Shown one piece after another: positions 27,401-42,400 of a stretch of DNA of 64,000 bases. The stretch lies in contig JASFXZ010000040.1 of NCBI GenBank assembly GCA_032209605.1, forward strand, positions 1,302,001 to 1,366,000, written 5' to 3'. The notes beneath the pieces are model-generated. The model worked only from the letters and a program-made list of their open reading frames with translations, had not been told where the DNA came from and searched no databases. Position 1 is the stretch's first letter; each line of letters begins with the position of its first letter. This stretch comes from Mactromeris polynyma. Taxonomy: Eukaryota > Mollusca > Bivalvia > Venerida > Mactridae. The position numbers were made by a program, and so were the translations under genes.

Positions 27401-30400
27401 TACCAAGCCTTCGAGACCTCATTCTGACACAGATTTCACCAAACGTCGCCAGAAGTTGCTGACTTTGAGCCGAGACTTCGAGACCCTGACTAGCACTGTA
27501 CATGTAATACATTCTCCAGTTTGCTTTCATGTCTCTGTCTGTCTGTTCGTGGATTGTCAATATGTCTGTATGCATGTATGTATTGTGCACATGAAACAAA
27601 GTTCAGTACTTTTTTTTGCTCATTTTATATGTTGTCAGTAAAGTATTGTTTCATGTGGCATATATAATATGCTGTTGTGAATTTTCTTGTCTTTTGTCGC
27701 ATTTTGTTCATTTTACCTAGCTTTCAGAATAGCAGCCTGCTTCCAGGAGACAGATCCAGCTATGTTTTTTGTATGTGTGTGACAGCCAAAGTTTGTCTCA
27801 ATATCTAAGTAAACAATCAAATATCACTTCAAGTGAAACCAAAAATGCCTTTACCTGTGTGTTCAATTGTACAGAAGATTTCCATTGATTGTTTTCTTTA
27901 CACATAAATTTCATGAATTAAAAAATATTTTTGAAAATTATTTGTAGAAATTTTGTTGCAAAACCTTTTTTGCCTAATGCATTTAAGACATTACATATTG
28001 GTTTCTCGGTTCAACATGTATGAAAATGATACATGTTAAAAGGAAATGTGATGTCTGATTATTGAGAATTATTTTTGATAATAATATTAAAAGCCATGAC
28101 TTTTGAAAGGTACTGGGGCATACGTTGATTTTGCTAGCAAAACCTTGATCAGACAGTATAGAGGTTGTCATGTACAGTAAAGCTTCACTTAAAGACTGCC
28201 TCAATAATAGGACCACCTCAATTTGAAGAACACAATTTTCAAGTCCATTTTCTCTGCTTTGCTCTTTACCTCAATAAGACCAGTTTTTAAGGGTTCCAAG
28301 AATGGTCTTACTATTGAGGTTTTACTGTACTTTGGCTGTCATATGACATACATTCTCCCTGTGCACCATTATATTGCTTTAGATGTGTGCGTTTTTAGGT
28401 TTATTATTATTTGCACATTTTTATTTTCCCCTCTGGCACTTTAGGAAAGTTCGTTTTGATGATGAGAGACGAAATCAAGGAGGTATTTTAGAGGATGACA
28501 ATTGGTTACAACCTGAGAGACGTGAAGAACAGTATCAACAATTGGTAAATTGATTTCTCTTGAGTTGTCTTTCTTTGTATGAGTCTGTTTTGATTTACAG
28601 TCAAATTTGTCATAATGGTACACAGCTTAGCTCGGTTGAATAAAAGTCAGTACCTTCATGCTTTGTTACAGTATATTGGTTATGATTCCCTATCCTAACT
28701 ATTATAAGATAATTGTCAAGTAAGGATAAAGACTGAACAGTATCAGGTCTGGGCTACATATTTATCAAAATGACTGTGGAGTTTACACCGTTTTGCATTT
28801 GATTACTATTACTAATATAATATCAAATTGGAATTAAAAATGATTTTAGAAATACTCTATTCATTTGCCATCTGAATGGAAGTATTTTGATGTGACTGGG
28901 TTAGTGGTAAAACAATTCTAAATTCATCTCATCAATTCAATGTGTCAATTAAAGAATTAATTCTGTATTTTACATATACATTTATTTAAAAAGTTTATAT
29001 CGATTATACACCAAAATTTCAAAGCTGTCCTGTCATTTTAACAAATTGGCAAGTTACTAAAAGAATGTGTTGCTTTCAGTTCAATGATAAGCTTAATTTC
29101 TGGCACAAAGTTTATTGATATATCAGTTGGCTTATTACAACAAATTTGACTGTAGAGCTATTAATACTTCTATAGTCTAACCTAGACAGTCCTTATCTGG
29201 TGGTGGGGATTCCGTACACCAACAACATTAGTACTACAGTCGGACCTCGTTCATTTGAATTCCTCAGGTCCGAAATCTTTCTTCGAATTATACATGGTTT
29301 CGAATAACCCATTTCAATTCGACGAATATAAGATAATACCTGATATTTATTTCGAATGATACCAAGTATTCAGATAGAAGGTTGTCGAATAACCAAGGTC
29401 TGACTGTACATGTATGCTTAGCTAGAACTGAAATATGATTTTGTTGTTTAACATAAGTTTTTGTTTTATTCTTACTTGTCCTTGTCTTTAAAATAAACTT
29501 GTCATCTATATTGTTGTTGTATTGTCAGGTTTCTAGCTGACATAACCTTTATACAGCATGTTTCTCATATTTCCACTATTTATTATTGTGTTTGTGTCTG
29601 GCAATTGTACAAATATGACGTCTTGTGAATTGTTAAAACAAGGAGATTTAAAGTAATACCAGAAAATTTAAATGTTAAGAATTTGTTGCATTGTAATTTA
29701 TCTTATCAATCTGCAAAAAATGCATTATTGTTCTTTATCAAAATATCATAATAAACGGCTGAACCAGGCCTAGGATTGATTAACTCTTATAATACATACT
29801 AGCCTTAGGACCATTATCTACACTCTGTGAGAGCTCTCAAGCCCTGGTTTGGCTATGTTGGTAAATTCCGTCTTTAACACGCAGTTATGTTAAGTTGTGA
29901 AAAGTAGGGTGGAGTGTTTTTGACTAAGTGTACTTAATAAAAAGAATGAACCTGGATGGAAGCAATGTCGTGTTCGTCAGGCTGTATCTTACCAATAACA
30001 CATTCTACTCTTAATGGTTACCACTCTATCTGACCTTTTATATTGCTTTTTGTTGTTTTCTTTTTCAACTAATTCATACTATTTTCTATCAAAGAATATG
30101 ATTCCTTTTCTTAAACTTATTTTAGTGGCAAAATCTAAAATAATGTTAGAAAGTGATTCTAATGCTTGTTCGGCTACCATCTATGCTATCATAGTCATTA
30201 TTTGATACAATGTTTTGGTCTTGAAACTTTGTTGGACTGATTATGATAATAATTAATCATTATGCCCCCCTTCGAATAAGAGAGGGCATATTGGTTTGCA
30301 CATGTCGGTCGGTACGTACGTCGGTCTGTCCGTAACCTTTTTGTTTCCGATCAATAACTCGAGAACCCCTTGACCTATCCTCACATTCACTTTGGGTAGC

Positions 30401-33400
30401 AGAGGAACCCTATTGATTTTTGGGTCACAGGGTCAAAGGTCAAGGTCACAGGGGGAATAGTGTTTTAAAAAGATCTCTTGATACTATTAATAGTAATGTG
30501 TGTATTAATGTAATTCCTTATAACTCTTTATATGTCATATGACAATTTCCTAGTATAATTGTTCCTTGTTTAATGTAGTTATATTTGTGGTATTAGGTCG
30601 CTAAAGTTAATGAGGTAAGGGGTAGTGTGTATATACTGTTTGTGTATAATTATACTGTGTGTATGTATAAATAAGGTCTTCCACGTACCAAAATAGGGGC
30701 CATTCAAGCATCCAACAATGTTCTAGATACTTTTTTTCCGTAGTTGTATCGCATTTTATAAGTTAAATACAATTTAGTAAATTATTTTGTGGACTGTATG
30801 GCACTTTTTTGGGAGCCAAATTGGTGAGTCTATTTGGTATGGCTTGAATGACCCTTAACCTGTGGTGTGGCTCTGATATATTGAATTATTTTGCCAGATT
30901 TTCCAGATAATTGTCACATTGTAAATGTTTGATTGCTCATTAAATACACACAAATAAAATCTGCACTTATGGACTGCTGTTATTGCTAAAATCACAATGT
31001 TTGGATAATTGTGTGTGTTATCATCACATAGAAGGGGGGGGGGGGGGGGGGGTAGTATATTGCTGTAGATTCTTTTTTTTGTTAATTACATACATTTCTG
31101 CATAAAAGTAGGGGTTGTAGAACAGAAAGAATTAGAAATGTTCAGAGAATGTCATTCTTAATCAAGTTACAATTCTTAATAAATTGAGGATATTTGTGTT
31201 TCGATGTAAGATCAAAAGTTATTTCACCGAATGCGCAGTAGACAGAATATTTGATTTCAGTCTGATGCTCACAAGGTGAAATAACTCATCTTACACTGAA
31301 ACATATAAATATTCTATTCATTTCATGCTTCATTTTGGTCGTTATTGACTTGATAATTACATTAAATGTTCCTATTGAATGCCTCAGTATTTTATGTGAT
31401 GTCTAAGATTTTATCAGATAATAATTCATCGTTAGTACTTGGTAAATCACCGTAAAGCATGAAAAAAGTTTATTCATTTACATGTATATTAGATTTTTGC
31501 AGCATAATCTTTGCCAACAAAGAAACATGTGTGATTACCTTAATGCATTGCAAAAAACACAGTGTTTACACCAGCTTAGGTATAGCTGTAAGTTGCCAAA
31601 GAAAATTCAAGTATGTTGTGAGATTAAATAAACAAACCAAAGATTTCTGTGCCTTTCATTGACTGGGATTTAACAAACACAGCTGTACGTTTCATTTTTG
31701 GCTGATAATAGACCCAACAAGCACCTGACCTCTTTAACTGCTGTTCTATTCCACTGCATATTATATTCTAGTATACAGTGAAACCTTGGTAATAAGACCA
31801 CCTTTGGGACCCTTGAAAACTGGTCTTCTTATTGAGGTGGTCTTAATATTGAGTTTGAATAAAGAGCAAAACAGTGAAAATGGACTTGAAAATTATGGTC
31901 TTAATTATGAGGTGGTCTTATTATTGAGACGGTCTTTAGGTGAGATTTTACTATATTGTAATTTAAAATTCTAATATACTAAAATTATAATTACAGACAT
32001 GATTTTGTTATATCTATGATATAATCTGAGACAGTTTATTGTGAAAAACTTCCTTTAACTTGTGATCGTTTTGTCCTCAAGATGTTGTAATGATCTAGGA
32101 ATAAAATTAATTTTTTTATACCATTATAGAAATGAAATTGAATTTTCCAGTGTTTTACCGGCTGTGTAAACAGTTAATCACTCATTATGTACAGGGTATT
32201 TAAATTGTCGGTCGAATTTGTTAGGTACTTGAGTCCACCACACTGTTCCATATTTAATCAAACTCAAAGGTCCATTGGGAAACAGCTGTAACTTCATGTG
32301 AAATATGTCCATTGATACAACAGTCTTGTATGTTGTAAAATAATACTGAATTTTGACCCAGAAATTGTACCAGTTATAATCATGGCTTTGTGAATAACAC
32401 GATCTGTATTGTATTCAATGAGGTCAATCGTGTAAACATTGCATTTATGAAATGAAATAACAAAGTGAAATGGGATAGTGTTACCTACTTATAATTACTT
32501 CATTCAAAGTGTATAACCAAATTTATGTTCCAAAGATTTTCTAATGATAAATAAAATTGTACTTATTATCATAAAAGTTCACAAGACTATATGTATACTG
32601 GTACATATTATACAAAATTAAGGCAGTCATATTAGATCGGTAATTGAACACATGTTCTAATTAGATAATAAAGGTAAAGTAAAGCCCCAGTCACACCAGG
32701 CCTGCGACCAGGTTACGACCTAGCTGCGATCGAAAACAATTGGAATTGCGGGCAAGTCATAGAAAGAGCGCACAACTGGTCACAGAGGTCATGGGTGATC
32801 GCCAGAGCAAAATCAGTCATTGCAAGGTCGATGGTCATGTTCAAAACTTCTGACCTGCGATTCCAAATCGTAAGAGGTCGCAGACAAGTCTTACATGGTC
32901 TTACCACCAGTCGCACATGGACACAATTGATCGTACAATCGATCACTTATCGTCAGCACTAGTCCCACGATTACCTCGGGATGATCTTGCGATCGATCTT
33001 CTCCAATTGTTTAGCTCCAAGCTTTAAGAGCAGTTGCAGTAAGATAGGTCGTACCTCAGCCAAGTTGCCACCAATCGCACAATCCAGAAAACGTACAATC
33101 CCGTGTGACTGAGGCATTTAGTGACCGTGTATTATTATGAGTATTAGCACTTTGTAATGCCAGTTGTATCATTTCATGGTATTGGTAGTAATTTGATAGA
33201 AAAAGAAATATGTTTGAGTTTGAAGAGGAACTAGTTGTCCAAACCTGAGCCAATTTGTTTCACCCAGTCCGCCACACTGCTACTGTGAGTGGCAAGAACA
33301 AATCTCATGTCAGCTCTTTGATAAGGGAATAATCCAGTTTATATCCCCACATTTCATAATTCAGTATTGTTAAGACATGGAGACAAATCATTTGTCACTG

Positions 33401-36400
33401 CATAATTCATGAAGAATTTAACGATGCCTCTTGTTTTTACTGTTCACACCATATACTGTGGTAAAGAGGATATTTGGCATGAGGTTAAAACCAGGGTGTG
33501 AGCTTGGTGTGCTTTGGCTTGAAATGCCTGTGCAGTCTCTGGAGGTCAAATGTATGCCTAGCCAGTTGCTTGCAGGGAAACATATGCTGCGAAGGTGAAA
33601 CGAATTGAACCAGTGCATTGATGGGAATTTTGTAGAATAATAAATAAAATAAAAATATGTTAGTCACTGTATTATGTCTGATCTGCACTTCTTAGTCCTT
33701 ACTAACATTAGTCTATTTTAATCCTTACATGAGTGTGTATAACAAATGAGAAAACAAATCATTGTATACAGCTAGTTTATGGTTCAATTTGGTGGATATT
33801 GGATGAATTCTAGTGTAATGTAGAGCATTCAATTTGTTGAATTTACAAATCAAATAATTTGACAAAAATGTGGATTTTCCTCCACATGTGGAGAAGTTGC
33901 CGGCTCCTTGTGGAAGGGTAAGTTAGTACTGGTAAGAATTCAGTCCAGGAAAAACTGGTTAGGTGAACCGGCCGCCGTATATAACTGAAATATCGTTGAG
34001 AAACGGCGTTAAACCCGATGAAACAATACAAATCAAATTTGAACAGGAGAGATTCTTACAACCCTTAATGCAATGTACTTCTGTTGAAAATCATTTCTTG
34101 TACAATAAATCTTGCCTAAGGATCCAGAAAATCATGTTTATATTTATTGTTATTGATTAATATAACATCTAAAAATATCTGTGATTGCTTTAACTTCAAA
34201 TTTTTAACAATTTCAACAATTTTCCAGAGCTAACTATTCCGGTATGCAGGATTTAGTCTTATTTACAGCGAGGTTAATCTTGCCAAATCCAGTCTGACTT
34301 CCATTGTTATTTGTCATACTATTTAAATTTATTATGTAATTCAATATCTGCAGTAGATGTATATAGTTTTTTCAATGTTTATGATTACATTATATTATAG
34401 ATTTTTAAAGATAAAAATAAACAAATTGATACCCAGAGCTGTTTGTAAATATCTTATCAAGCTTTAAGTACTGTATTGGCTGTCGTTGTATAGCCATACC
34501 TGATATTGGTAAATTGGTAACTGTATTTGCCTGGTAGTGAATAAACACATCTAAACATGGCAAGATTAACGTAGGTATGTCGGTGAAAGGAAAGTCTTAC
34601 ATGCATTATTCAAAATGTATTGATCAATTGCTCTACTGTACGGACGGTTAAGATCTGTTCAAATGTTTACGTCACATGTGTAGAATTTGTTGACCTCTTG
34701 GGAACCTTTCTATTTGGTTTAATGAACCTCTCACTTTCTGGTCTATGAATGATTTAACATTCAATTTGGATATTCACTGAACTAACTGTGGATTTATTCG
34801 ATACCGCATAAAACTGGGATTTGTTTACGTATTATCTGTTTTAAAATTGTGAAGTGCCTGAACCCAATCAGTTGTGACGTTTAAGACTGATCTGTTATTG
34901 ATTATATTGATTTTTGTTCCTTCAAATGACAAAGTTTGTCTGAATTTTGTGAAGTTAGTATGTGTACACTTGAGGCTTTTATAATTCCACGGATTACACA
35001 ATCATATAATATAAACTTAATACTTTAGATATATTACTATAGAACATAGAATGGATTGTTGATAGGATTATAAATTATTTGTTTATAGCTGGATTTTAAC
35101 TGTGTGAAAACAAATATAAAACTGGACTAGGAAGTATACAGAAGTATATTTATGTGAAAACTGTTAAAGTTTGAGACATACACTGTACCTTAACTTAGAA
35201 TAGCTATGTTTTTTCTGTATGTAGATTTTAAAATGTGTTCTGTGACTTAAATTTTGAAAAGTGGTTAAAAATAACTTGGTATAAATATAAGAAATTTGTG
35301 ATAAATGGATATATAAAACCTTGGATAATATTCCTGTGTTTTTTGGAGTTATATATTGGATTGATATTGAATATTCCTTAGGTTGAACCACCAGCAAGAA
35401 CTGAAGTACGAGACGACATGGCGGTACGAGTCGGTCAGCCTAGTTATATGGCTAGTCTTGCTGTCGGTATGTATACGTTTATATTTCTCTGTATTGATAA
35501 TGTGTTCATGAAAGTGTGAAATACTTTGTGTGTTTTTACACTCCATTGTTTACACAATGTGTTTATGGCAATAGTGTGAAATACCTGATGTGTTTTGATA
35601 CAGTTTGTCATACCAAGTTGTGGAGTGAATTCAAATGCACATTCCATCAACAAACATAATATTTGTGTATTATTCAACATGTGCCAGTGCTGTAGTGTAT
35701 TGATAAAAACTTCATGAGTCTATCAGATATATGAATGCTTACAATAATTGTGTGATCTACTATTCTCCTTTCAAATTATACAAAAATCTGTAGATATGTT
35801 AAGCTGCTAGAAAGACTTTGTTTGTGTATTTAAGAAACCTGTTTTGTTTGTGTTGTCTGCCACGTAGCCTGGGTTCCAGTGTACAGTTCTGCTCTTTCCT
35901 AAGATTTATACATCATCTCCAACTTCCAAACATGCCAGGGGATGTCTGAAAATTAGCCTTTAATGCCATATGTGTATTCCCCCCTCTCCCCTATACAAAA
36001 TATTACATGTTACACAGTTAATTTTGTCCTGGTATATGTATCCTCTGAAAATATCAACATTAAGAGATTGGACTTGTAACAGCATCAAAAATCAAATCTT
36101 GTTTTGAGATATATTAACATTCTATTGCTGAAATGGTGTTAGGTTTAATATTAGAAGTTTGTTCCTATGGACAACCCCTTGTTTTATATATGCTTTGGTA
36201 ATGCAGGTTAATTGATCTATTTGCATAAATGCAGCTATTAAAGAAATAGACTTGACCTTGTATATTGATAAGACAAAGAGATACGGATGCTTCCCCGACA
36301 AAACCTGTATTTAAGTTACATTGGTTGTGGCATTGAGCATTTTCCCAATGGCATCACAAATCTTTAATTGCCATCTATGAAGTGTGTCTGGTTGCTTCAT

Positions 36401-39400
36401 ATTGATTTACAGAATTAATTGAACATACAATGTTTTTAAGAGTTAATGTACATTTCGGTAAAGCGATTCTGACGTGACATCATTTAGTAGTTTACTTTTG
36501 TATTTGTACCTAACATTTGAATTGTCAAAAACAAGAAAAGTAGGTCTCCGATTTCAGTATTTCTGGTTTAAAATGAAACTAGAAAAATATATCTGTTAGA
36601 AAATGTAAAAACCTGAAAATAGAATTTTTGGTCACTATATAATACAGGTTTTGTCGTGGGACAGTTCATATCTGTGTCTGAACCCAGGCTATCTGCCCTA
36701 ACACATGTACATTTAGACTGTACTACAAACAGTAGGTTTTAACTATAAGTCTTAGGGTTCTCCTGATAAATAAATCTTTAAACAGGTACAGTTTCGAGCA
36801 CAAGTATAGCAAAACACTTACATATTATATAGGGTCACCTTATCATTTGGCTTTGATCTAAATAAGGGCTGAAAAATGTATGTTTATTTCTCCCAGGGAG
36901 ATAGATAAGTGTTTTCCTCTGTAGTTTAAATTGAAGAGTTTAATAATTTACAGTACTTTAAATCGATCACACACCTTGGTGCATGTTGATGCATGTATGA
37001 GACATGCAATATATCAGTCATGTTAACTTAAAGAAAGGGAAGCAAACAAATGTAATGATAAATTGTTGACAAATTATTTCTTTATTGAATTAGTTAATAG
37101 TTAATATAGTCCTTGGTAATAGTTGAATGTTTTATGTACATATCTGCCAGTACTCAGCTTAGCTTTTACGTCCATATCTTCAGAATAGTTTAGTTTTGCA
37201 GAATTTAAAAGCAATTTGTTTTGGTTATAATGCATTTCTGGTGGACATATTATAAAACTTACCTGTTCTACAAACAAACTTGCTATTTTATAATCATCTA
37301 AACATCTCTGTGATATATTTATCTATAAATGATTACTGTCGCTTCAAACATAGGTGTGAGCCATAGAGATACAAGTGCAAAATTTACATATATATTTACC
37401 GTTATTTACATTGATATAACTTAATTCAATATTCAAAAAGTATAAGGGTATGAAAATTCAATTTTCAAAGTAAATACACATAATACAGATAGGTGAATGA
37501 AAGGATTCTGTTTACTGGCTGAATACAAACCATGATTAGATGTTGATCTCTCCAATAATATGTTAATAACCACCGGTTAGGTTATAGTGCATATAAGCGT
37601 CTTCTTTACCATGTTTGTTGGTTATAGGAAAATGTTTAGATATCACAAAGTGTTAAAGGTACTTCTTCTGAAAAAAGGTATAAAGAAAAAGGGATTGTTT
37701 GGGGTCAATCTTTTGAGAAAAAGTATAAAGTGTATTAAGAAAATGCAAGTCCAATAGCTGCAAAAAAGCAAAGTTCATTCTGGGTAGTGCAATATTTACC
37801 ATACACTTGATATTTCTGATCATGGTACTTATAAATCAGAAACCCTGCCCGTCCTTTAGGATGTTAAAATCATTAAACCAAATTTTATCTGAATTGTATT
37901 TCATGTGTATACTGTGGTAAGCATATCATTTTGTCTTGTTTGTGTATGTTATTCATAATTGCATTGATTATTTGTTATCATAAAAAAATTAAATGTATAT
38001 GTTTCCATGGTAACCAGTACGTCTCTCTCACAGGTGCCGTTCCAGGAGTCGGTGCTGGTAGGTTTACACATATATACATTTGTTATTGTTTAATTGTTGT
38101 GATATATTGTTATCGGCTCAGTTTGATATCTAGGTCTGTATAGAACCGAGTCAATGCTTTAATAAGTATTGCTTGGAATTTACCTGCAGCTCTGACTTAT
38201 TGTTGGACGTCATATTCACTCATTTAAGACTTCACTTCATAATTGACTGTGGGTTACTTGACAAGCAATGTTTCCATAGGGGAAACAGCATGGTAAATTT
38301 GGCTTGTGAAATATCAAGTCATATCACACTATTCAAGTTAACCTATGTTTCAAACTGATTTCTTCATTATTTTTGTCCTGAGTTTCGATCACCATTTTTT
38401 TGCATCTTTCTGTCTAGTTTTTGTACTGTTAAAATGATGGTTTTAAAGTTTGGGTAGTTAGTAGTTTGGAAAGATATATAAGAAAGAATATAAACCAAAT
38501 GGTTTATTGGGCTATGGTGACTTAAGTTTTGAGTCCCAATACAAATACAGGAACCCCAGTTAAAAAATGGAGTCTGTCATTTTTGTGGGATTGTACCAGA
38601 CCATACAGTTTTTACATTGAGCTGGTGTTGATGTTGTTTCATTATTGTTTTAGTTTTTATATCACATAGCTTAGTTTCATGTCGTAACATTTTGTTATAT
38701 TTCAATAATATTTTCTTAAATATCCTTGGCAATTGAATTTTCATTACTGCATGTATTCATGTTAACTATCTTTTTGCTCTAACAACTGATATGGATATAT
38801 GTCCAATGATATTGTGGTTGTGATGAATGGAAGTTGTCATCAACCGGGGTTCAAATGTACTGACCTAGCTAGATCACACAATGGTTACATTATAATGTAG
38901 AAATAGTGCCTTTGTGTGTTTAATAACTGTTAACATAAACACATACTTCTATTATGTACATGTATTCCTGATTCAACAGTTCTGGTTGATGAATTATAAA
39001 ACCGTCTCAAAATCGAAGGGTTCTTACTTTTATGCCCCTTATCTTTTTCAAACATGTGGGGTATATTGTTAGGTTCTTGCTGGTCAGTCTGGTCTGTCTT
39101 ATCTTATAGTCAATTTACTGTTTGCTTTCCACTTAGAAACTGGGGAATGCTTGTGCCTTTGGCTGTCAAACTTCCTAGGATGATTACCTGTGGTTAGTAG
39201 GTGATCCCTATTACTTTGGGGGTTAGTATTTGAAAAGTCAAGTTCACAGTGACCTTGAGACTGAAAAGTTTTGTAATCAATAATTAAGAAGGTATTGGCC
39301 TATGGCCATCAAACTTCATAGGATGGTTGCATATGGTCAGTGGGTGTCTCCAATGGGGTTTTATGTCAACGATAGCTTGGTCTGTGCTATACAATCACTT

Positions 39401-42400
39401 TACCTCCAACTGGCTATCATAGGGGGTGGGGTATGTGTTTTATAAACATCCCCTGTATTTACTAAATTGTTCTGTCGACTACATAATGCTTGATAAGCTC
39501 ATACTTTGTATTAACAGATGTGAAACAGCCGGGTATATAAAATAATTATGTTGTGTAGAACATTGGTTTGCTAATATCACCATAAAAATATACAGTTGTT
39601 TTCAAGCACTGTTTAGATTTCATGCCTTTTTTAGTTATTTCTAAATTATCTAACTGATCTGAGATAGAGAAAAAATATAATCCTGGGGAACTATTTGTAC
39701 TTAGGTTTAGCCTATATTAGCCAATAGCATAGATACGTGAACATACATCAATACATAAAGTGACTCCTTCTACGAAACCAATTTATAATGTGTGAAATCT
39801 TTCATTCATAAGCATTCTTAAGTATACAAGACTGTACCAAGAAAATGATTACTTAGAAAAATACTCATAATTATAAACATTAAGCAATTTGAATAATTTG
39901 AAGTTCCTTTATTGACGAGAATTTTCAGACTACACCCAATTCTATATGAATGTTAAGCAGTATTTTTCGGTCTGTTCTTAATATGGTTGACAACAATTCA
40001 TTATTGCCATTTGTCGTGAGAAGAACTTTAAATTGGGCTTCATCTTATTACTAACCCTTCATTCATTATAGCCATGTTTTGTTCAATAATACATAGATGT
40101 AGCCACATTGTTGTTAATGTTCTTGTTGTTATGTAATGTTGTTTATGTTTCTGTCTCTCATCACTACTCTATAACCATAGTCTGTCACTTGTTCATGCAT
40201 GACATATGTATACATTCTATCTGATCTGATGTTGCTGATTCAAGCATCATTACTTTCATTGATTATTGTAAAACAATGCTGTAGCGCAAGGTATGTTGCT
40301 ATGTCACAGACATCCATGAGGTGTGGTTTCATTTAATAGTAACACCACATCACAATAATGAATAGAACAAATCTGCAATACTTCCTTGTATACTCTTATT
40401 GTTGATGAATGGTCATCTCATAAAATATTGAAGCCATAATGCATGTGTATACCATTGACAATGCAGTGTTTTGCCTGTAACCAAGGTAACAAGACCTGTT
40501 TGCTCCTATGCTTCGCTGTTATGATGAATATTGCATGTTTTGTGTGATTCCTATTGTGTGTGATGCCAGCCAGAGGTTTTAATTTGGCTTAATACATTAA
40601 TTCAGTCCATCAGTTTAATTGAAACTTCTGTTATTAATAACCAATACAAGTATATTGATATTCAATTCTCCATTACGTTCTCTCCCGTTTGCTCTGTTTA
40701 AACTTGGGTAGGCTGCTTTATCCCAGTATAATATTTATATCTTGCAAATGTCTCGAAATGATTGGTGCGGCTGATGAGAACTGATCTTAAGATTTTTACA
40801 AAAACAATACCAGTAACCTGGGATTTTATTCTAAAAGAACAATGAACCACCCTTTGTAATATGCTTTATATATTATATAATCTATAGATTTTCTAGAGAA
40901 TGTGTTATGGTTCTATGTGCTCTCACTTGCCCTGTGTATAGTCTGCTTGCTATCTCTTGCACATTGTACTGTGTCTGATTAGTGTTCCTACATTATGTTT
41001 TATAGAAAATAGTCGAATGCATCATTACAATTGGTGTATGCTCTTTGAGGTCACTAATTGGAAAAGCTCTTTTGAAAGGTCACTAATTGGAAAAAGTGTC
41101 ATACTTGAACATTGCACAATTTCTGGATGCAATGTTTGAGCATATTGTCACTTTAAATTTTGTGAATACGCCATTCTAGCATACTGGGTTATTTCGGGGC
41201 TTGATACTATATATGTTGTGATATGTTGTTGGCATACTATGTTGGTACTTGTAAGTCTATAATGTATGATTTTATTTGCTTATCTGTCTCTTGTTGGAGC
41301 TTGATCGTCTTTGTCTGTGAGCACAAACATGTTAAATTTTAAATTTAGCTTAGTTTATTAGACAGTTCCAATGATAATGTATATAACCTGCAAGATGAGT
41401 GTTGCCATCCACTGGTGGTGATCTTGTTCTTGTATAGATTGTTAATGTTCACATTTTTGTTGTTGTACGGTCATGTTTAGTCATGTTATAAAGTTCACTT
41501 CACATATATCACAGGATTGGTGCAGAACTATTTTAACTGTTATTTTAATAATCCTGAACCTGTTGTAATACCAGTATTTGGTTTGTATACATACTCCCTT
41601 CATCGATAGTCATGAAGTGTACTTTAAGTTAACTACACATTGAATCATTGTTTTACTTGCTTAGTTACGTTCAATTTTTTTATTGGTTGTTCTGAAGTAC
41701 ATCAATTGTGGCAGGGCCCAAAAGGTAATACAGTAAGATCTCACTTACAAACCACCCTTAATATTTTCATGCAATTTACTTCTATTGTAACTTGATAATC
41801 GGACCATCGGCCAATAAAAAACAATTTTCTTCAGAACCAGTGGTGGTCTGTTATTGGAGTTTTACTGTATACTGTTTTGTTATCTATTGAATGTGTGTAA
41901 TGCTTGCTTGGAAACCTGGCTCCAGTTGTAGAGGTCTCTCAGTCAAAGATTTTGTGTCACAGTCATACTAAGAAATAGAGAAACTTCGTGACCCAGCCAT
42001 CGTCCTTGTAAGATATTGTGTTCTTCAGTATTAAAGTGGAGTTTCCTTGCTATTTCTTGTACTAAAGTTTGTGTGTTTGTATTTTGTTTATAGGTCAGGA
42101 TGATTCAGCTAGTGCTAAAAGGAGACGGCAGTCCGACTATAGACGAGAACTTCAGCTGCAGATGGAAGAATCCAAGGCTGCAAAGAAAAGGTACTGTTCT
42201 TTTACTGTTGGTATGCATGTTTAGTTTGCCTGAGCACAAGGTTACACCCTTTCTATGTACACTGATTTCACTATCTGACCGAATTCACCGCTGGTACACT
42301 GTGCTGTATATGTATTACAAATTACAGAAATGAATGAGTATTAAAAATGTCAAAGAAGAATACAGTGCAACATTTCTTGAGCAGCCCTCTCCTGAGCAAC

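Larger units (their letters stand above)
26136..28444 (+). other. intron (or introns) with SINE, foldback and MITE
   Basis: A 2.3-kb stretch between exons 20 and 21. It has a minus-strand SINE at 26248-26385, a foldback at 26865-27055, two candidate exons (27380, 27728) and a pogo-like MITE at 28173-28329. Confidence 0.7.
28545..35381 (+). other. 6.8-kb intron rich in mobile elements
   Basis: It contains MITEs at 29235, 31195, 31774 and 32684, the 'ATGCCCCCC' repeat at 30263, a 19-base G run at 31034-31052, a SINE at 33855 and a candidate 18-base exon at 30597. About 34030-35381 shows nothing recognisable. The ORFs in this stretch are short shadows. Confidence 0.7.
38058..42093 (+). other. 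4.0-kb intron
   Basis: It contains a decayed 'TATGCCCC' repeat (about 39024-39430) and a pogo-like MITE (41729-41869). No further exon was found by eye; short exons could be missed. Confidence 0.6.

Noticed and set aside
32713..33253. Minus-strand ORFs of 77 and 65 codons
   Set aside because: They lie wholly in the MITE at 32684-33115 and reflect its repeated GC-rich words.
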